A stretch of DNA of 64,000 bases from the NCBI GenBank assembly GCA_016201275.1, contig JACQDB010000104.1, positions 1 through 64,000 of the forward strand, read 5' to 3'. Made by a program: the position numbers and the translations under genes. Under the pieces are notes generated by a model, which worked only from the letters and a program-made list of their open reading frames with translations, was not told the origin of the DNA and did not search any database. Shown in pieces: positions 7,500 to 16,475 of the stretch (within the stretch, counting starts at the first letter, position 1; every line of letters starts with the position of its first letter). This DNA comes from Acidobacteriota bacterium. GTDB taxonomy: Bacteria > Acidobacteriota > Blastocatellia > UBA7656.

Positions 7500-9299
7500 G
7501 TGTTGAAATCCGAACCGGAAACGCAAGAATACCGTCCGCGACTTTGGCTTGAAATTTCCATCGTCACCCTGGTCATGCTTCTCTTTTTGAGCATCTCGAT
7601 TTTGAGTATGCGCCAAAAGAATGCGACCACGGATGAAGTGCCGCATATTTCTGCCGGATATACCTATATCGCGCAGGGAGATTTCCGCCTGAATCCTGAA
7701 CATCCGCCCCTGGTCAAAGCGCTGGCCGGTCTCTCTTTGCTGCGCCTGCGCCCGGCTGCGGATTTCACCGACACGACGTGGAAGGAACATAAGCAAATCT
7801 CTTTCGGGTCCAAATTCCTGTTTGAATGGAACGATGCCGACCGGCTGGTGTTCTGGGCGAGAATCCCAGTGGTGGTGCTGGCGCTAGGCTTTGGCTTGGG
7901 GGTTTTCTTTTGCGCCCGCGAGTTCTACGGCTGGCAGGCCGGTTATCTGGGTTTGTTGTTGTATCTGTTCAATCCCGATACTCTCGCGCACAGTCAAGTC
8001 GTAACCACCGATCTAGCGGTCGCCGGTTTTCTTTTTCTCTCGGTCTATACCTTCTACAGAGCCTTGTGCCAATTGAGGCTGGCGAGAGTTTTACTCTTTG
8101 CAGTCTGCGTGGGTCTGACGCTGGTGAGTAAATTTTCCGGCGTTCTGGTCTTCCTGTTTTTACTTCTGGTGGGCGCAGCATTCGCGCTTTCCCAAACCAC
8201 CATTGCCACGCTTGAAGAGCGAAAGTCTGACTCGCCGCGTCGGTTCTCGACCTTTCAAGAGAAAGCTTATGTGGTCATCGTGCTACTTGGCTTCAGCTTT
8301 GTTGTGTCTTTACTGGTCATCTGGGTGGGTTACGGTTTTCATACCAGCATCAGTTCAGATCCGGCGGTTGTCCGCAGTCTTGATTGGCAACAGCACTGGG
8401 AAAAGAGCGGCCTTACTTCTTCCCTGTTGCATATGGCATATAATCTTCGACTCTTCCCGGAAGCTTACACCTATGGCTTTTTGCAGGCGCTGGAATCTAC
8501 ACAGTCGCGTTATGCGTTTCTATTAGGGAATTATTCGGAAACCGGTTGGTGGTATTATTTCCTGGTGACCTTTGTGGTCAAAACTCCTATTCCGTTATTG
8601 TTGTTTATCCTTTCCGGTTTTCTCTTCATCAAGCGCTACGGCGCGGGCTTTGCCATTGAAGCATTGTTGTTGTTGCCCGTAGCGCTATATTGGCTTATCG
8701 CCATATTCCAACACCTCAACATCGGGCATCGTCATCTGTTGCCGGTGTATCCCTTTCTCATCGTGTTCGCGACCAAAGCCGGACGCGCCTTGCAAAGACC
8801 TGCGGCGAAACGACTGGCTGTAGTCGTAGGGTTGCTGTTGACCTGGAACCTTGCGGAAACGATGCTGATTTATCCGCATTTTTTAGCCTACTTCAACGAG
8901 ATTGCCGGAGGCGCAGATCACGGGCGGCAGTGGTTGACCGATTCCAATATTGACTGGGGGCAAGACCTCAAGGGGTTGGCCTTATACAGACAGCAGCACC
9001 CCGACGAGCCATTTTATCTTTCCTACTTTGGCGCGGCATCGCCGGACTATTATGGCATCAAGGCGAACTATCTGCTTGGTTACAACCTACAGGTATTGAA
9101 AAAGCTGGATGCCCATGAAGTCGTGCCATTCGAGCAGATTCCTGCCGGTGCCATTGTCGCCATCAGCGCCACCAATTTAAGCGGCGTGCACCTGCGCCAT
9201 TTTGATTTTCCCGGCACCGAAGACTTCTTGCGAAAACTCAATGCTCTGCAACCGATAGCTAACATCGGTCATTCGATTCTGATCTATCGGATGCCGTAA
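7500..9299 (+). CDS. PMT/GT39-family membrane glycosyltransferase
   Basis: About 599 aa, GT-C fold. After a short head comes a membrane helix, then the first periplasmic loop with TTDEVPHISAGYTYIAQGDF, where the Asp-Glu pair is the catalytic motif, and NPEHPPLVKALAGL. Ten or more helices follow. A soluble C-terminal part contains the TDSNIDWGQDLKGLALY motif common in this subfamily. The start is uncertain: the frame is open from a TTG at 7407, and GTG at 7500 sits just after a possible TTGAAA-N18-TATATT promoter (7464-7493). Neither has a good ribosome site. Likely substrates are polyprenyl-linked sugars; the acceptor is unknown. marR is divergent. Confidence 0.8.
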   Translation: MLKSEPETQEYRPRLWLEISIVTLVMLLFLSISILSMRQKNATTDEVPHISAGYTYIAQGDFRLNPEHPPLVKALAGLSLLRLRPAADFTDTTWKEHKQISFGSKFLFEWNDADRLVFWARIPVVVLALGFGLGVFFCAREFYGWQAGYLGLLLYLFNPDTLAHSQVVTTDLAVAGFLFLSVYTFYRALCQLRLARVLLFAVCVGLTLVSKFSGVLVFLFLLLVGAAFALSQTTIATLEERKSDSPRRFSTFQEKAYVVIVLLGFSFVVSLLVIWVGYGFHTSISSDPAVVRSLDWQQHWEKSGLTSSLLHMAYNLRLFPEAYTYGFLQALESTQSRYAFLLGNYSETGWWYYFLVTFVVKTPIPLLLFILSGFLFIKRYGAGFAIEALLLLPVALYWLIAIFQHLNIGHRHLLPVYPFLIVFATKAGRALQRPAAKRLAVVVGLLLTWNLAETMLIYPHFLAYFNEIAGGADHGRQWLTDSNIDWGQDLKGLALYRQQHPDEPFYLSYFGAASPDYYGIKANYLLGYNLQVLKKLDAHEVVPFEQIPAGAIVAISATNLSGVHLRHFDFPGTEDFLRKLNALQPIANIGHSILIYRMP

Positions 9300-9651
9300 T
9301 GACTGGCTACTCCCCCCACGTAGTCAGACCGCTTTATCAGTGGCTTTTTCTTCCAGATACCGGTTAGCAGTACAACATCCCAAGCAACAGAAGTATCGGT
9401 TTTGCCAGCACGAAGCGAGTTGTGGAAATTGCCGGAACGGCCTCGCTATTCAAGACCGGCAGAGCGCCCATTTCGCGGTTTGAGAATCACAATGATTAAT
9501 GGATTTCTGTTCTTGGTCTCGTTTTGAAACGTGGTCGCGGGGCAACAGATGTTCCGCAATGCCTGAAAGAAAAGGGTCAACAAAGGGAGCCCTGAGACTC
9601 CCTTTACTTTGGCATTGCTCAAGCGGAACAACCCCAGCGCTACAGCGTTAG
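9300..9651. other. Intergenic stretch between convergent genes
   Basis: This 350-bp gap separates the PMT-type gene from the small Cys-rich gene on the other strand. Apart from the hairpin at 9582-9605 I see no gene, repeat or site here. Confidence 0.5.
9582..9605 (-). terminator. Hairpin after the Cys-rich peptide gene
   Basis: AAAGGGAG and CTCCCTTT form an 8-bp stem with an 8-base loop, 47 bp past the stop of the minus-strand gene at 9652. The T-rich tract is short. Confidence 0.5.
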
Positions 9652-9870
9652 CTACGGACACGGACAATTGGCTACGCAATCGGCATACACTTCATCGCAG
9701 CCTAATGCACCAATGCTCAGGCACTGTTGATAATCGCTCCAACAGGCTCTTCGACAACTCCTACAGGCATTCGACGCCGAGGTTGCGGATACGGAGCTAA
9801 AAGAAGGTGCCAACGTAAGCACCACCATGGCCAACAGCAAAACGATGCGAAGGTACAGTTTCTGATTCAT
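9652..9870 (-). CDS. Small secreted Cys-rich peptide
   Basis: The 72-aa precursor has a clear signal peptide (LYLRIVLLLAMVVLTLAPSF), cleavage probable near SVSA (~29). The ~43-residue mature part carries eight cysteines, including CRSCRRAC, YQQCLSIGALGC, YADC and CPCP. A strong AAGGAGAT stands five bases before the ATG, which supports a real gene despite its size. I do not recognise a family. The Cys spacing could form disulfides or bind metal after export. It stands alone: the upstream neighbour is the divergent YfhO gene and the downstream one the convergent PMT-type gene. Confidence 0.75.
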   Translation of the reverse strand: MNQKLYLRIVLLLAMVVLTLAPSFSSVSATSASNACRSCRRACWSDYQQCLSIGALGCDEVYADCVANCPCP

Positions 9871-10321
9871 ATTGATCTCCTTTTAGTTGCAGATGTGTAT
9901 CGTTGGGCTTTCCGATTCAACCAGACCTTGGAAGATGAAAAGCCTGTGCTGGGACCCCTGGAATACTGTCCGCTCGTTTGGAAGAGCGGCGCATCTCTGC
10001 GCGCCTTATGATATAGCACAGGAAAAACGGAAAGGAAAGTCTGCACGCTGCCAAATTCGCGCTGTTACACGAGGACGAACATTCCGCGTCCCGTCTTTCG
10101 ACTGCCAGCGTAGGCACGAAACCTCCACTTGCTCTTTCTATCTTTGTACCGACGGCCTTCTCCTCTATGGGCAAATTGTATTGACACTTGCGGCGATATG
10201 CCGCACTATCGCTAGGGTGATGAGAGGAAGTTTGCGAAACTCGAAATCATCAAACCCAGCCCCTTCCGCCGCTCCAGTGAGCGCCCTCAACAACCGAAAG
10301 ATTGCCTTGTTGATAAAGCCC
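9871..10321. other. Divergent intergenic region with possible promoter
   Basis: 450 bp between the Cys-rich peptide and the YfhO gene. An open frame runs through it from 9887 but shows no protein-like composition until the YfhO start. A possible plus-strand promoter is TTGACA (10181) with ACTATC (10205) after 18 bp. A short palindrome, TGCGGCGATATGCCGCA, sits in its spacer. Confidence 0.35.
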
Positions 10322-12832
10322 ATGATGAATACCGAATCGCGCTCAGAGCGTTGGCGGCGCTTGCAGCAATGGCTCTGGCTGACGCTGGCCGTTGCTCCGG
10401 CGTTGTATGCCATGAAAGGTGTCTTCAGCCTGTCGAGCATTTTTTACGTGCGCGATTTAGGCAGTTATTTTTATCCGCATTATTTATGGATGCGTCGTGC
10501 CGTTGCCAACGGTCAACTGCCCTGGTGGAATCCCGATAGCGGAGCCGGTTACGCCAACATCAGCGACCCGTCATTTCAATTATGCTTTTTGCCAACTCTG
10601 CCTTTGCGGTTTCTGCTACCTGAAACGCTGGGCTTCAATCTGATGGTGGCTTTTCCTATCATCTTTGCGGCCATCGGTTCTTACCTGTTTTTAAAGCGTC
10701 GCGTCTCGTTGTCGGCAGCAGCGCTGGGCAGCATTGTCTTTTCGATTTCGGGGCCGCTGTTGTCTTCCGTCAACAGCCTTAACCCGGCAACTACGGCGAT
10801 GTTATTGCCGTGGTTGTTGTGGCTGACCGATGCGTTACTCGAACAGTATTCGACAGCCAAACTTTCTGGCTTGGCACTGCTCTTCGCCTTGGGGGTCTTC
10901 GCCGGTCAACCCGACATATTGTTCTGGGAAGCCCTGTTGGTGACTCTCTACGCAGGATTTTCGACCGCTACAGATGAAGCCGGTTGGCGTTTGAAGCTGC
11001 GGCGTATGACGATCATCATCGGCAGCGGGGCTTTGGGATTGTTGCTTTCGGCAATTCAATTTTTGCCGCTGCTGGATGCCACCAAGCGTTCGTACAGAGG
11101 TTCAGGTCAGATGTTGGATGGTTGGTCTATTCATCCGTTGAATCTGCTGGAAACCATCATGCCGACGCTCTTCAGCACGCCGTTGGAGCCGACTTCGCAT
11201 CTGCACCGTTGGCTCTTTCAAATGAACAGTGGGCGCGAACCCTACCTCATGTCGCTCTATATGGGCATTGCTACGCTCATCATAGCGCTGGTCGGCATAC
11301 GCTACGGCGAGCCGCGTCGGTGGACCAAGTTCTGGGCGTTGGGCTTGATGATTTTTTCAATTCTGGCGCTGGGATATTACACGCCGGTTTACAAAGGATT
11401 GCGTGCGCTCTTTCCGTTCATCAGCTTTTTCCGCTACCCGTCGAAGCTGACCATTTTTATGGCCTTCGCGCTGGCCGCCTTAACCGCCGTGGGGTTTGAC
11501 GCCATCAAACGCTTCGCCCAACAGCCGCAGCGCGCCGCAAAAACCTTTCGCCTGCCGCTGGGGTTTGCGGCTGTCATCATTATTGTCTCGGCCATCACCG
11601 CGATTCTGACGTTAGGTTTCCCCGAAACCGCTGGCCACATACTTAGCGCATTTGCCAATAAAATCGGCCTCGACACCGCCACCAGTTCGTTGAGCGATAT
11701 GGTTTTTGAATTGAAAAAATATTCGTTGCGGTTGTTTGGCTTGACGCTTTGCGCGGCGCTGCTGTTGTGGATTGGCGGCGCGCAAAGAAAAGAAGCGCGA
11801 CTGGCCAGAGCGACGTTGTTTGTCGCCTTGGTCTGCGATCTGCTGAGTGCCAACGCCGCGCTCAATCCGACGATGGAGTTGGCCGCAATCAGCGAACCGG
11901 CGTGGGTAGCCGCTGTCCGTGTGCATCCGACGGATCGCATTTTCGTTGATGAGCAATCGCCGCTCTCTCCGGCTCCCGCCTCGCCGCAATTCAATTTTTA
12001 TATGCCGCCGGAACTTTCGCTTTCGCAGATTAGCGAGTTGTTTCATGCCACGATGCCTTATAACGCCATAGGCTATGGGCTGCGCGATGCAGTCATCGTG
12101 GACGTGACCAAACTGCGCTCCCAGGAATATACCCAGATGATTAAATTGTTTCGCACCAAAAATGTGGCCGAGCGAGCGCGATTTTTGCAGCGCGCCGGGG
12201 TGCGTTACTTTTTACAAGTCGAACCACCGGATGGCAACGCCAGAGTGCTTCAACCGATTGCCAGTTGCTTTACGGAAAATTTATCGCTTTACGAAAGCGC
12301 AGAGTCCGCGCCCAGAGTTGCGGTGTTGCCGCAAGCCGAAATTGAAGCGAGCCTTGAAACTCAATTTGAAAAACTTTTCTCTGCCGATTTCGATGCGGCA
12401 AACATCGTGCTGCTTGATACGCCGCCGCCCGCTGCAAGCGGCAAGCCCAATGCCGCAAGTACGCCTGCGGCCCGCATCACCGCAGCGGGAACCGATACGT
12501 TGATGATCCAAGCGAGCGCTCCGCAAGGCGGCGGCTATCTGTTGCTGCGCGATTCGTATGATCCGAACTGGCGCGTTGAAGTGGATGGCGAAGTTGCGCC
12601 CTTGCTGCGCGCCAACGGTTTATACAGAGCCGTGCGTTTGAGCGCAGGGGAGCATAGCGTGCGCTTCGCTTATCGTCCGCGTCCGCTGTTTCTGGGAGCA
12701 GCGATTTCGTTGCTAACGGCGATCACGCTGTTGGGATTGTCGCTGCGGCGCAAGCGCGTAAACGTGAGCAACGCCATCAGCCTTGAGCCGGTCGAAGCCT
12801 TGCGACCTTGCGACAGTCTTGAAATCGCTTGA
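10322..12832 (+). CDS. YfhO family membrane protein
   Basis: The 836-aa product resembles the YfhO group of GT-C-like membrane proteins, some of which glycosylate (lipo)teichoic acids in Firmicutes. The first periplasmic loop has FYVRDLGSYFYPHYLWMRRA and LPWWNPDSGAGYANISDPSF, typical of the family, where the acidic residues are presumed catalytic. About a dozen helices reach residue ~640. The C-terminal soluble domain ends with the diagnostic LRDSYDPNWRVEVDG and GEHSVRFAYRP before a last helix. I chose the ATG pair at 10322/10325; the open frame upstream looks non-coding. It probably works on envelope glycans like the neighbouring PMT-type gene. Confidence 0.8.
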   Translation: MMNTESRSERWRRLQQWLWLTLAVAPALYAMKGVFSLSSIFYVRDLGSYFYPHYLWMRRAVANGQLPWWNPDSGAGYANISDPSFQLCFLPTLPLRFLLPETLGFNLMVAFPIIFAAIGSYLFLKRRVSLSAAALGSIVFSISGPLLSSVNSLNPATTAMLLPWLLWLTDALLEQYSTAKLSGLALLFALGVFAGQPDILFWEALLVTLYAGFSTATDEAGWRLKLRRMTIIIGSGALGLLLSAIQFLPLLDATKRSYRGSGQMLDGWSIHPLNLLETIMPTLFSTPLEPTSHLHRWLFQMNSGREPYLMSLYMGIATLIIALVGIRYGEPRRWTKFWALGLMIFSILALGYYTPVYKGLRALFPFISFFRYPSKLTIFMAFALAALTAVGFDAIKRFAQQPQRAAKTFRLPLGFAAVIIIVSAITAILTLGFPETAGHILSAFANKIGLDTATSSLSDMVFELKKYSLRLFGLTLCAALLLWIGGAQRKEARLARATLFVALVCDLLSANAALNPTMELAAISEPAWVAAVRVHPTDRIFVDEQSPLSPAPASPQFNFYMPPELSLSQISELFHATMPYNAIGYGLRDAVIVDVTKLRSQEYTQMIKLFRTKNVAERARFLQRAGVRYFLQVEPPDGNARVLQPIASCFTENLSLYESAESAPRVAVLPQAEIEASLETQFEKLFSADFDAANIVLLDTPPPAASGKPNAASTPAARITAAGTDTLMIQASAPQGGGYLLLRDSYDPNWRVEVDGEVAPLLRANGLYRAVRLSAGEHSVRFAYRPRPLFLGAAISLLTAITLLGLSLRRKRVNVSNAISLEPVEALRPCDSLEIA

Positions 12833-12933
12833 GCCTAAATGGCGACCAGCGATAAGCATCGTGCCGTTTGCAAAGCAGCGGCTCTCTGCATCTCTGATCT
12901 CTGCAACGGAGAATTTTCTGTTTGCTAGAGGCA

Positions 12934-12951
12934 ATTCTATAAGGGTAGAAT
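12934..12951. promoter_or_regulatory. ATTCTA-N6-TAGAAT palindrome before the DUF2318 module
   Basis: A perfect 6+6 inverted repeat stands 30 bp before the small Cys-protein gene, in a position suited to an operator. The regulator is unknown; the call rests only on symmetry and position. Confidence 0.35.
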
Positions 12952-12980
12952 CGCGGTGGGATTTCAAGGTTTATATTCGT

Positions 12981-13376
12981 ATGATGAAGCGCTTTCTACA
13001 AATTATTTTGATCGCTGCGCTCCTGAGTGGAGCGGCGTCTCAGGCATTCGCGTGCGCGGCGATGAGGCCAATGGACGGGCATAGCTGTTGTCGGAATCTG
13101 GTTTATAAAAGTAGCTCACAAAAATTTCGTTCTCTACCAACCTCCCCTCAAGAGCCGGCACAAACTCCAGACTGCTGCAAATCCCATCCCCTCGGTTCAG
13201 CGCAACCGGCAGCCGAGAATCACCGTTTTACCGTAGCCGTTTCGGGTTTACTTGCCAATGGCAACAATAGCGAAACGGGTCTCCTACAGAAATATCGGCT
13301 TTCCCCAATCCCGCTGCAATCGCCGCCGCGATCTTCGCTACCGTACTTTATTCGTAACTGCACAATCCTGATTTAA
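12981..13376 (+). CDS. Small secreted Cys-pair protein
   Basis: The 131-aa protein has a signal peptide (RFLQIILIAALLSGAASQAF), then CAAMRPMDGHSCCRN and later TPDCCKSHP. The two Cys-Cys pairs with nearby His and Met suggest metal or heme-like binding; the rest is Ser/Pro rich. Similar small 'GHSCC' proteins accompany metal-handling genes in this phylum, as far as I recall. I start at the ATG at 12981 (MMKRF); the longer frame overlaps the YfhO gene. It precedes the DUF2318-ABC genes by 430 bp, so co-function is plausible but not shown. Confidence 0.65.
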   Translation: MMKRFLQIILIAALLSGAASQAFACAAMRPMDGHSCCRNLVYKSSSQKFRSLPTSPQEPAQTPDCCKSHPLGSAQPAAENHRFTVAVSGLLANGNNSETGLLQKYRLSPIPLQSPPRSSLPYFIRNCTILI

Positions 13377-13809
13377 CCTCAACTTCCAAATTACTCCGGT
13401 CGCCAAGGCATTCGTGTCCTGGAATCTTGTCTCTATTTGCGGACTTGTTCGGCCTTGGTTTTTATTCAATAGCTTCTGTGCCGGTTGCCAGTTTGGTACG
13501 AGAGCAAGAGAAATGAGATTGAGCAAACCCTCATGGCAGTATCAATCATTCCCACTAGCGATGAAGGCGCGAGCTAGTACAGCAATGGGTTTGCGGGTCT
13601 GCGTTGTTGCAGTGTGGTTGCCGCCAAGCCGAACAAAGGCTGCGACGATTTCTCTACCAGAGAAACAAACACCGGCGAAGTACGAAACCATAAAAGCGAG
13701 GCGCAACGAGGCGCGTATCGCCCAGACCACGAACGACAACAGAATGGCGGGGTTGAATGGTAGTTGTAGAGTTGACGGCTTCAACCTCTCAGCATATTCG
13801 AGGGAAAAA
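13377..13809. other. Gene-free stretch before the DUF2318 gene
   Basis: Open frames cross this region on both strands, but none has a start signal or a recognisable domain. No repeat or terminator seen. Confidence 0.4.
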
Positions 13810-14382
13810 ATGAACAACGAAGAGGAATTGACGAAACACGATGACAGCGAGAGCAAGACGCGGTTAGAGAACAAGAGAGCGCTATTTCTGGATCGCAAGC
13901 AACCGAGAAAGCGGCTCCCGTTTTGGGCGGTGCTTGTGCTTCTGGCTAGCGTGGGGACGGTCGGATATTTCGTCGTGCGAAATGCCCGTAGCGCGCCAAC
14001 CGCAAGCCCCGTAACGAAAAGCCAAAATCCGGGCGCTCCAGCCATCCGCATTCCCATCGCTGACCTAGCCCTTGGCAAAGCAAAATTCTTTGATTATCGG
14101 CTTAGTAACAACACGCCGGTTCGGTTTTTCGCCGTCAAGAGTTCCGATGGAAATTACCGCGCCGCGATGGATGCTTGCGAGGTCTGCTTTCATGCAAAGA
14201 AAGGCTATCGTCAAGAAGGCGATGACATGGTGTGCAACAACTGCGGCAAACACTTTCCCCTTACCCGCGTTGGCGAAATCAACAACGGTTGCCATCCCAT
14301 CGGCTTGCAGCGCACCGTCGAAGGCGAGCAATTGGTGATTCAAGCGAGCGAGTTGGAGAGTCGCGGACATTATTTTCGATAG
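13810..14382 (+). CDS. DUF2318 Fe-S-type membrane-anchored protein
   Basis: The 190-aa protein has a charged head, one membrane helix (LPFWAVLVLLASVGTVGYFV, ~36-56) and a periplasmic domain. That domain has a DUF2318 signature: ACEVCFHAKKGYRQEGDDMVC and CNNCGKHFP, a pair of CxxC motifs, then GCHPIGL. In Campylobacter Cj1660 and relatives this protein sits in the FTR1/P19 ferrous-iron uptake locus, between P19 and FtsX-like permeases. Here the permease and ATPase follow directly (42 bp, then 14 bp), giving the same order. The ATG at 13810 follows AGGGA; upstream frame is non-coding in character. Confidence 0.8.
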   Translation: MNNEEELTKHDDSESKTRLENKRALFLDRKQPRKRLPFWAVLVLLASVGTVGYFVVRNARSAPTASPVTKSQNPGAPAIRIPIADLALGKAKFFDYRLSNNTPVRFFAVKSSDGNYRAAMDACEVCFHAKKGYRQEGDDMVCNNCGKHFPLTRVGEINNGCHPIGLQRTVEGEQLVIQASELESRGHYFR

Positions 14383-14424
14383 GGCGAACCGGCGCTACAG
14401 CAGGTTGACCGGGGAGGTGACAAA

Positions 14425-15675
14425 ATGCGAATCAGCAGCATCGCCTTTGCAAATTTGAAACGGCGCAAAGGCAAAGCCTTATTCTTAATCGTAGGGATCG
14501 CCATAGGCATCGGCACAGCCATCGCGTTGGTGACCCTGAGTGCTTCGATTACCGAAGAGATCGGCACGCAGCTTGATCGCTTCGGAGCCAACATTGTCGT
14601 CGTGCCGCAAGCCAACAGCCTGTCTCTTGATTATGGCGGCGTGTCGGTGTCGAGCGTCTCTTTCGATGTGCAACAACTACGCGATGAAGATGCCAAAAAC
14701 GTGCGTGATATTCCATACAAGGAGCGCCTGAGCATCATTTCGCCGAAACTCTTGGGGGCAGTGAAGATTGCCGACCAAGAAGTGCTGCTTGCCGGAGTTG
14801 ATTTCAAAAGTGAATTGCTGTTGAAAAGCTGGTGGCAGATCACCGGAGAGGAACCGCAAGGCGAGCGCGATGTACTGGTCGGCTATGAAGCGGCAAGGGC
14901 GCTTTCTTTGATTGAGTCCACTGGTGAGATGGCGACGCAGAAACCCATGAATCATGCTCAGATGGATTCAACCAGTCCTAGCCTAGAGGCCGAGCCATTC
15001 AAAATTATTCAGCCACGATTGCTGATTGCCGGAAGCGAACATCGCGTTGCCGGAGTGCTGGCACCAACGGGGGCACCCGACGACCGCATGGTCTTTGCGC
15101 CTTTAACGCAGGTGCAGGCAATGTTGAAAAAGCCTGGCGAGTTGAGTGTGATTGAGGTGAGCGCGCTGTGCAAGGACTGCCCGGTGGCGGACATCGTTGC
15201 ACAGATTGCCGAACGCCTGCCTCAGGCCAGAGTGTCAGCCATTCAGCAATCCGTGCGTGCGCGCACCGCAACCGTCGAACGCTTGACCCGCTTTGCGACA
15301 GTCGTGGCCGCGCTGGTTTTGGTGATCGCCGCCTTGATGATCTTTACCAGCATGACCGCTTCCATCCTTGAACGCACCAAGGAGATCGGCGTGTTGCGCG
15401 CCATAGGCTTTCGCAAAAGCCACATCATCAAAAGTCTGCTGATCGAGGTCGGCGTGATCAGCGTTATTGGCGGACTTCTCGGTTGGGCGGCTGGAATGCT
15501 TGCCAGTGTCATCGCCCTGCCCTATTTCGCTGAAACCCAGATCGCCATACCAATCCGCGCCGAACTCCTGGTGGGCGCGCTGGGGGCGGGTTTATTGGTG
15601 GGCATCTTGAGCAGTCTCTATCCAATTATCAGTGCGGCGCGGCGCGATCCCGCCGAGTCGGTCAGAGCCATTTGA
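14425..15675 (+). CDS. FtsX/MacB-type ABC transporter permease
   Basis: The 416-aa protein has an N-terminal helix after FANLKRRKGKALFLIVGIAI (~8-27), a large extracytoplasmic domain (~45-275) and three C-terminal helices with the FtsX signature TKEIGVLRAIGFRKSHI (~315-331). This is the mechanotransmission type of ABC protein, which moves periplasmic partners rather than pumping through the membrane. The periplasmic domain has one Cys pair, ALCKDCPVADI (~248). Cj1661/1662 in Campylobacter are two such permeases; here there is one. GGGGAGG precedes the ATG. It is coupled to the ATPase gene 14 bp downstream. Confidence 0.9.
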   Translation: MRISSIAFANLKRRKGKALFLIVGIAIGIGTAIALVTLSASITEEIGTQLDRFGANIVVVPQANSLSLDYGGVSVSSVSFDVQQLRDEDAKNVRDIPYKERLSIISPKLLGAVKIADQEVLLAGVDFKSELLLKSWWQITGEEPQGERDVLVGYEAARALSLIESTGEMATQKPMNHAQMDSTSPSLEAEPFKIIQPRLLIAGSEHRVAGVLAPTGAPDDRMVFAPLTQVQAMLKKPGELSVIEVSALCKDCPVADIVAQIAERLPQARVSAIQQSVRARTATVERLTRFATVVAALVLVIAALMIFTSMTASILERTKEIGVLRAIGFRKSHIIKSLLIEVGVISVIGGLLGWAAGMLASVIALPYFAETQIAIPIRAELLVGALGAGLLVGILSSLYPIISAARRDPAESVRAI

Positions 15676-15689
15676 CGAGGTGAAGAGTT

Positions 15690-16376
15690 ATGTCATTTAT
15701 CGTGATTGAGGCAGTCAGTAAAACCTATCAAGCGGCTGCCGGAGAAGCGGCGGTAACGGTGCTTGAAGAAGTGAGCGCGGAGCTTGAAGCAAGTGAATTC
15801 GTCTGCTTGATGGGGCCTTCGGGTTCCGGCAAGAGTACGTTGCTGACGATTGTCGGTGCCATGAATCGTCCGACAACCGGCACCGTCAGCGTGGACGGAA
15901 TTGATGTCTATGCGCTTGCCGATGAACGGCGCGCCGATTTTCGGCGCGAATACCTCGGCTTTGTGTTTCAGCAGCATCATCTGTTGCCTTATCTAAACGC
16001 TCTGGAAAATGCCCTGCTGCCGCTTGCGGTTTCTTCCCGGCCAACCACACAGAAACGCGAACGCGCCTTGTCCGTACTGGAACGAGTCGGACTTGCCGAT
16101 AAAGCCAAGCGCCTTCCCAACCAGCTATCCGGGGGAGAACAGGGACGCCTGGCCATCGCCAGGGCTTTGGTAAATGAGCCGCCTCTACTGCTCGCCGATG
16201 AACCAACGGGAGCGCTAGACAGCAAAACCGGGCGCGAAGTGATGGAAGTCTTTTTGACGCTGAACGCGCAGGGGCAGGCTATCTTTATGGTGACGCACAA
16301 TGCTGAAAATGCAGCGCTCGCGGATCGCGTCATTCATCTGCAAGACGGGCATATTGTTTACGGAGCCTCGGTGTAG
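15690..16376 (+). CDS. LolD/MacB-type ABC transporter ATP-binding protein
   Basis: The 228-aa ATPase drives the permease encoded just upstream. It has Walker A GPSGSGKST (~46-54), a Q-loop in FVFQQHHLLPYLNALEN (~96), signature LSGGEQGRLAIARAL (~148), Walker B LLLADEPTGALD (~168) and the H-loop VTHN (~203). These place it in the small MacB/LolD/FtsE family that partners FtsX-like permeases. The signature has G-R where most have Q-R, a minor variant. AGGTGAAG precedes the ATG. Confidence 0.95.
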   Translation: MSFIVIEAVSKTYQAAAGEAAVTVLEEVSAELEASEFVCLMGPSGSGKSTLLTIVGAMNRPTTGTVSVDGIDVYALADERRADFRREYLGFVFQQHHLLPYLNALENALLPLAVSSRPTTQKRERALSVLERVGLADKAKRLPNQLSGGEQGRLAIARALVNEPPLLLADEPTGALDSKTGREVMEVFLTLNAQGQAIFMVTHNAENAALADRVIHLQDGHIVYGASV

Positions 16377-16475
16377 AGGAGGTTGTCAACAGCGGCCACG
16401 CCAGCGTTGCCGACGCAAAGCGGTAGCCCTTTGACGAGAACGAGAATAGGCTGGTAAATCGGAAAAGAATTCAAA

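Noticed and set aside
13542-14078. 178-aa minus-strand frame with membrane-like segments, antisense to the DUF2318 gene start
   Set aside because: Its hydrophobic look comes from reading a polar region in the opposite sense; no ribosome site or family match.
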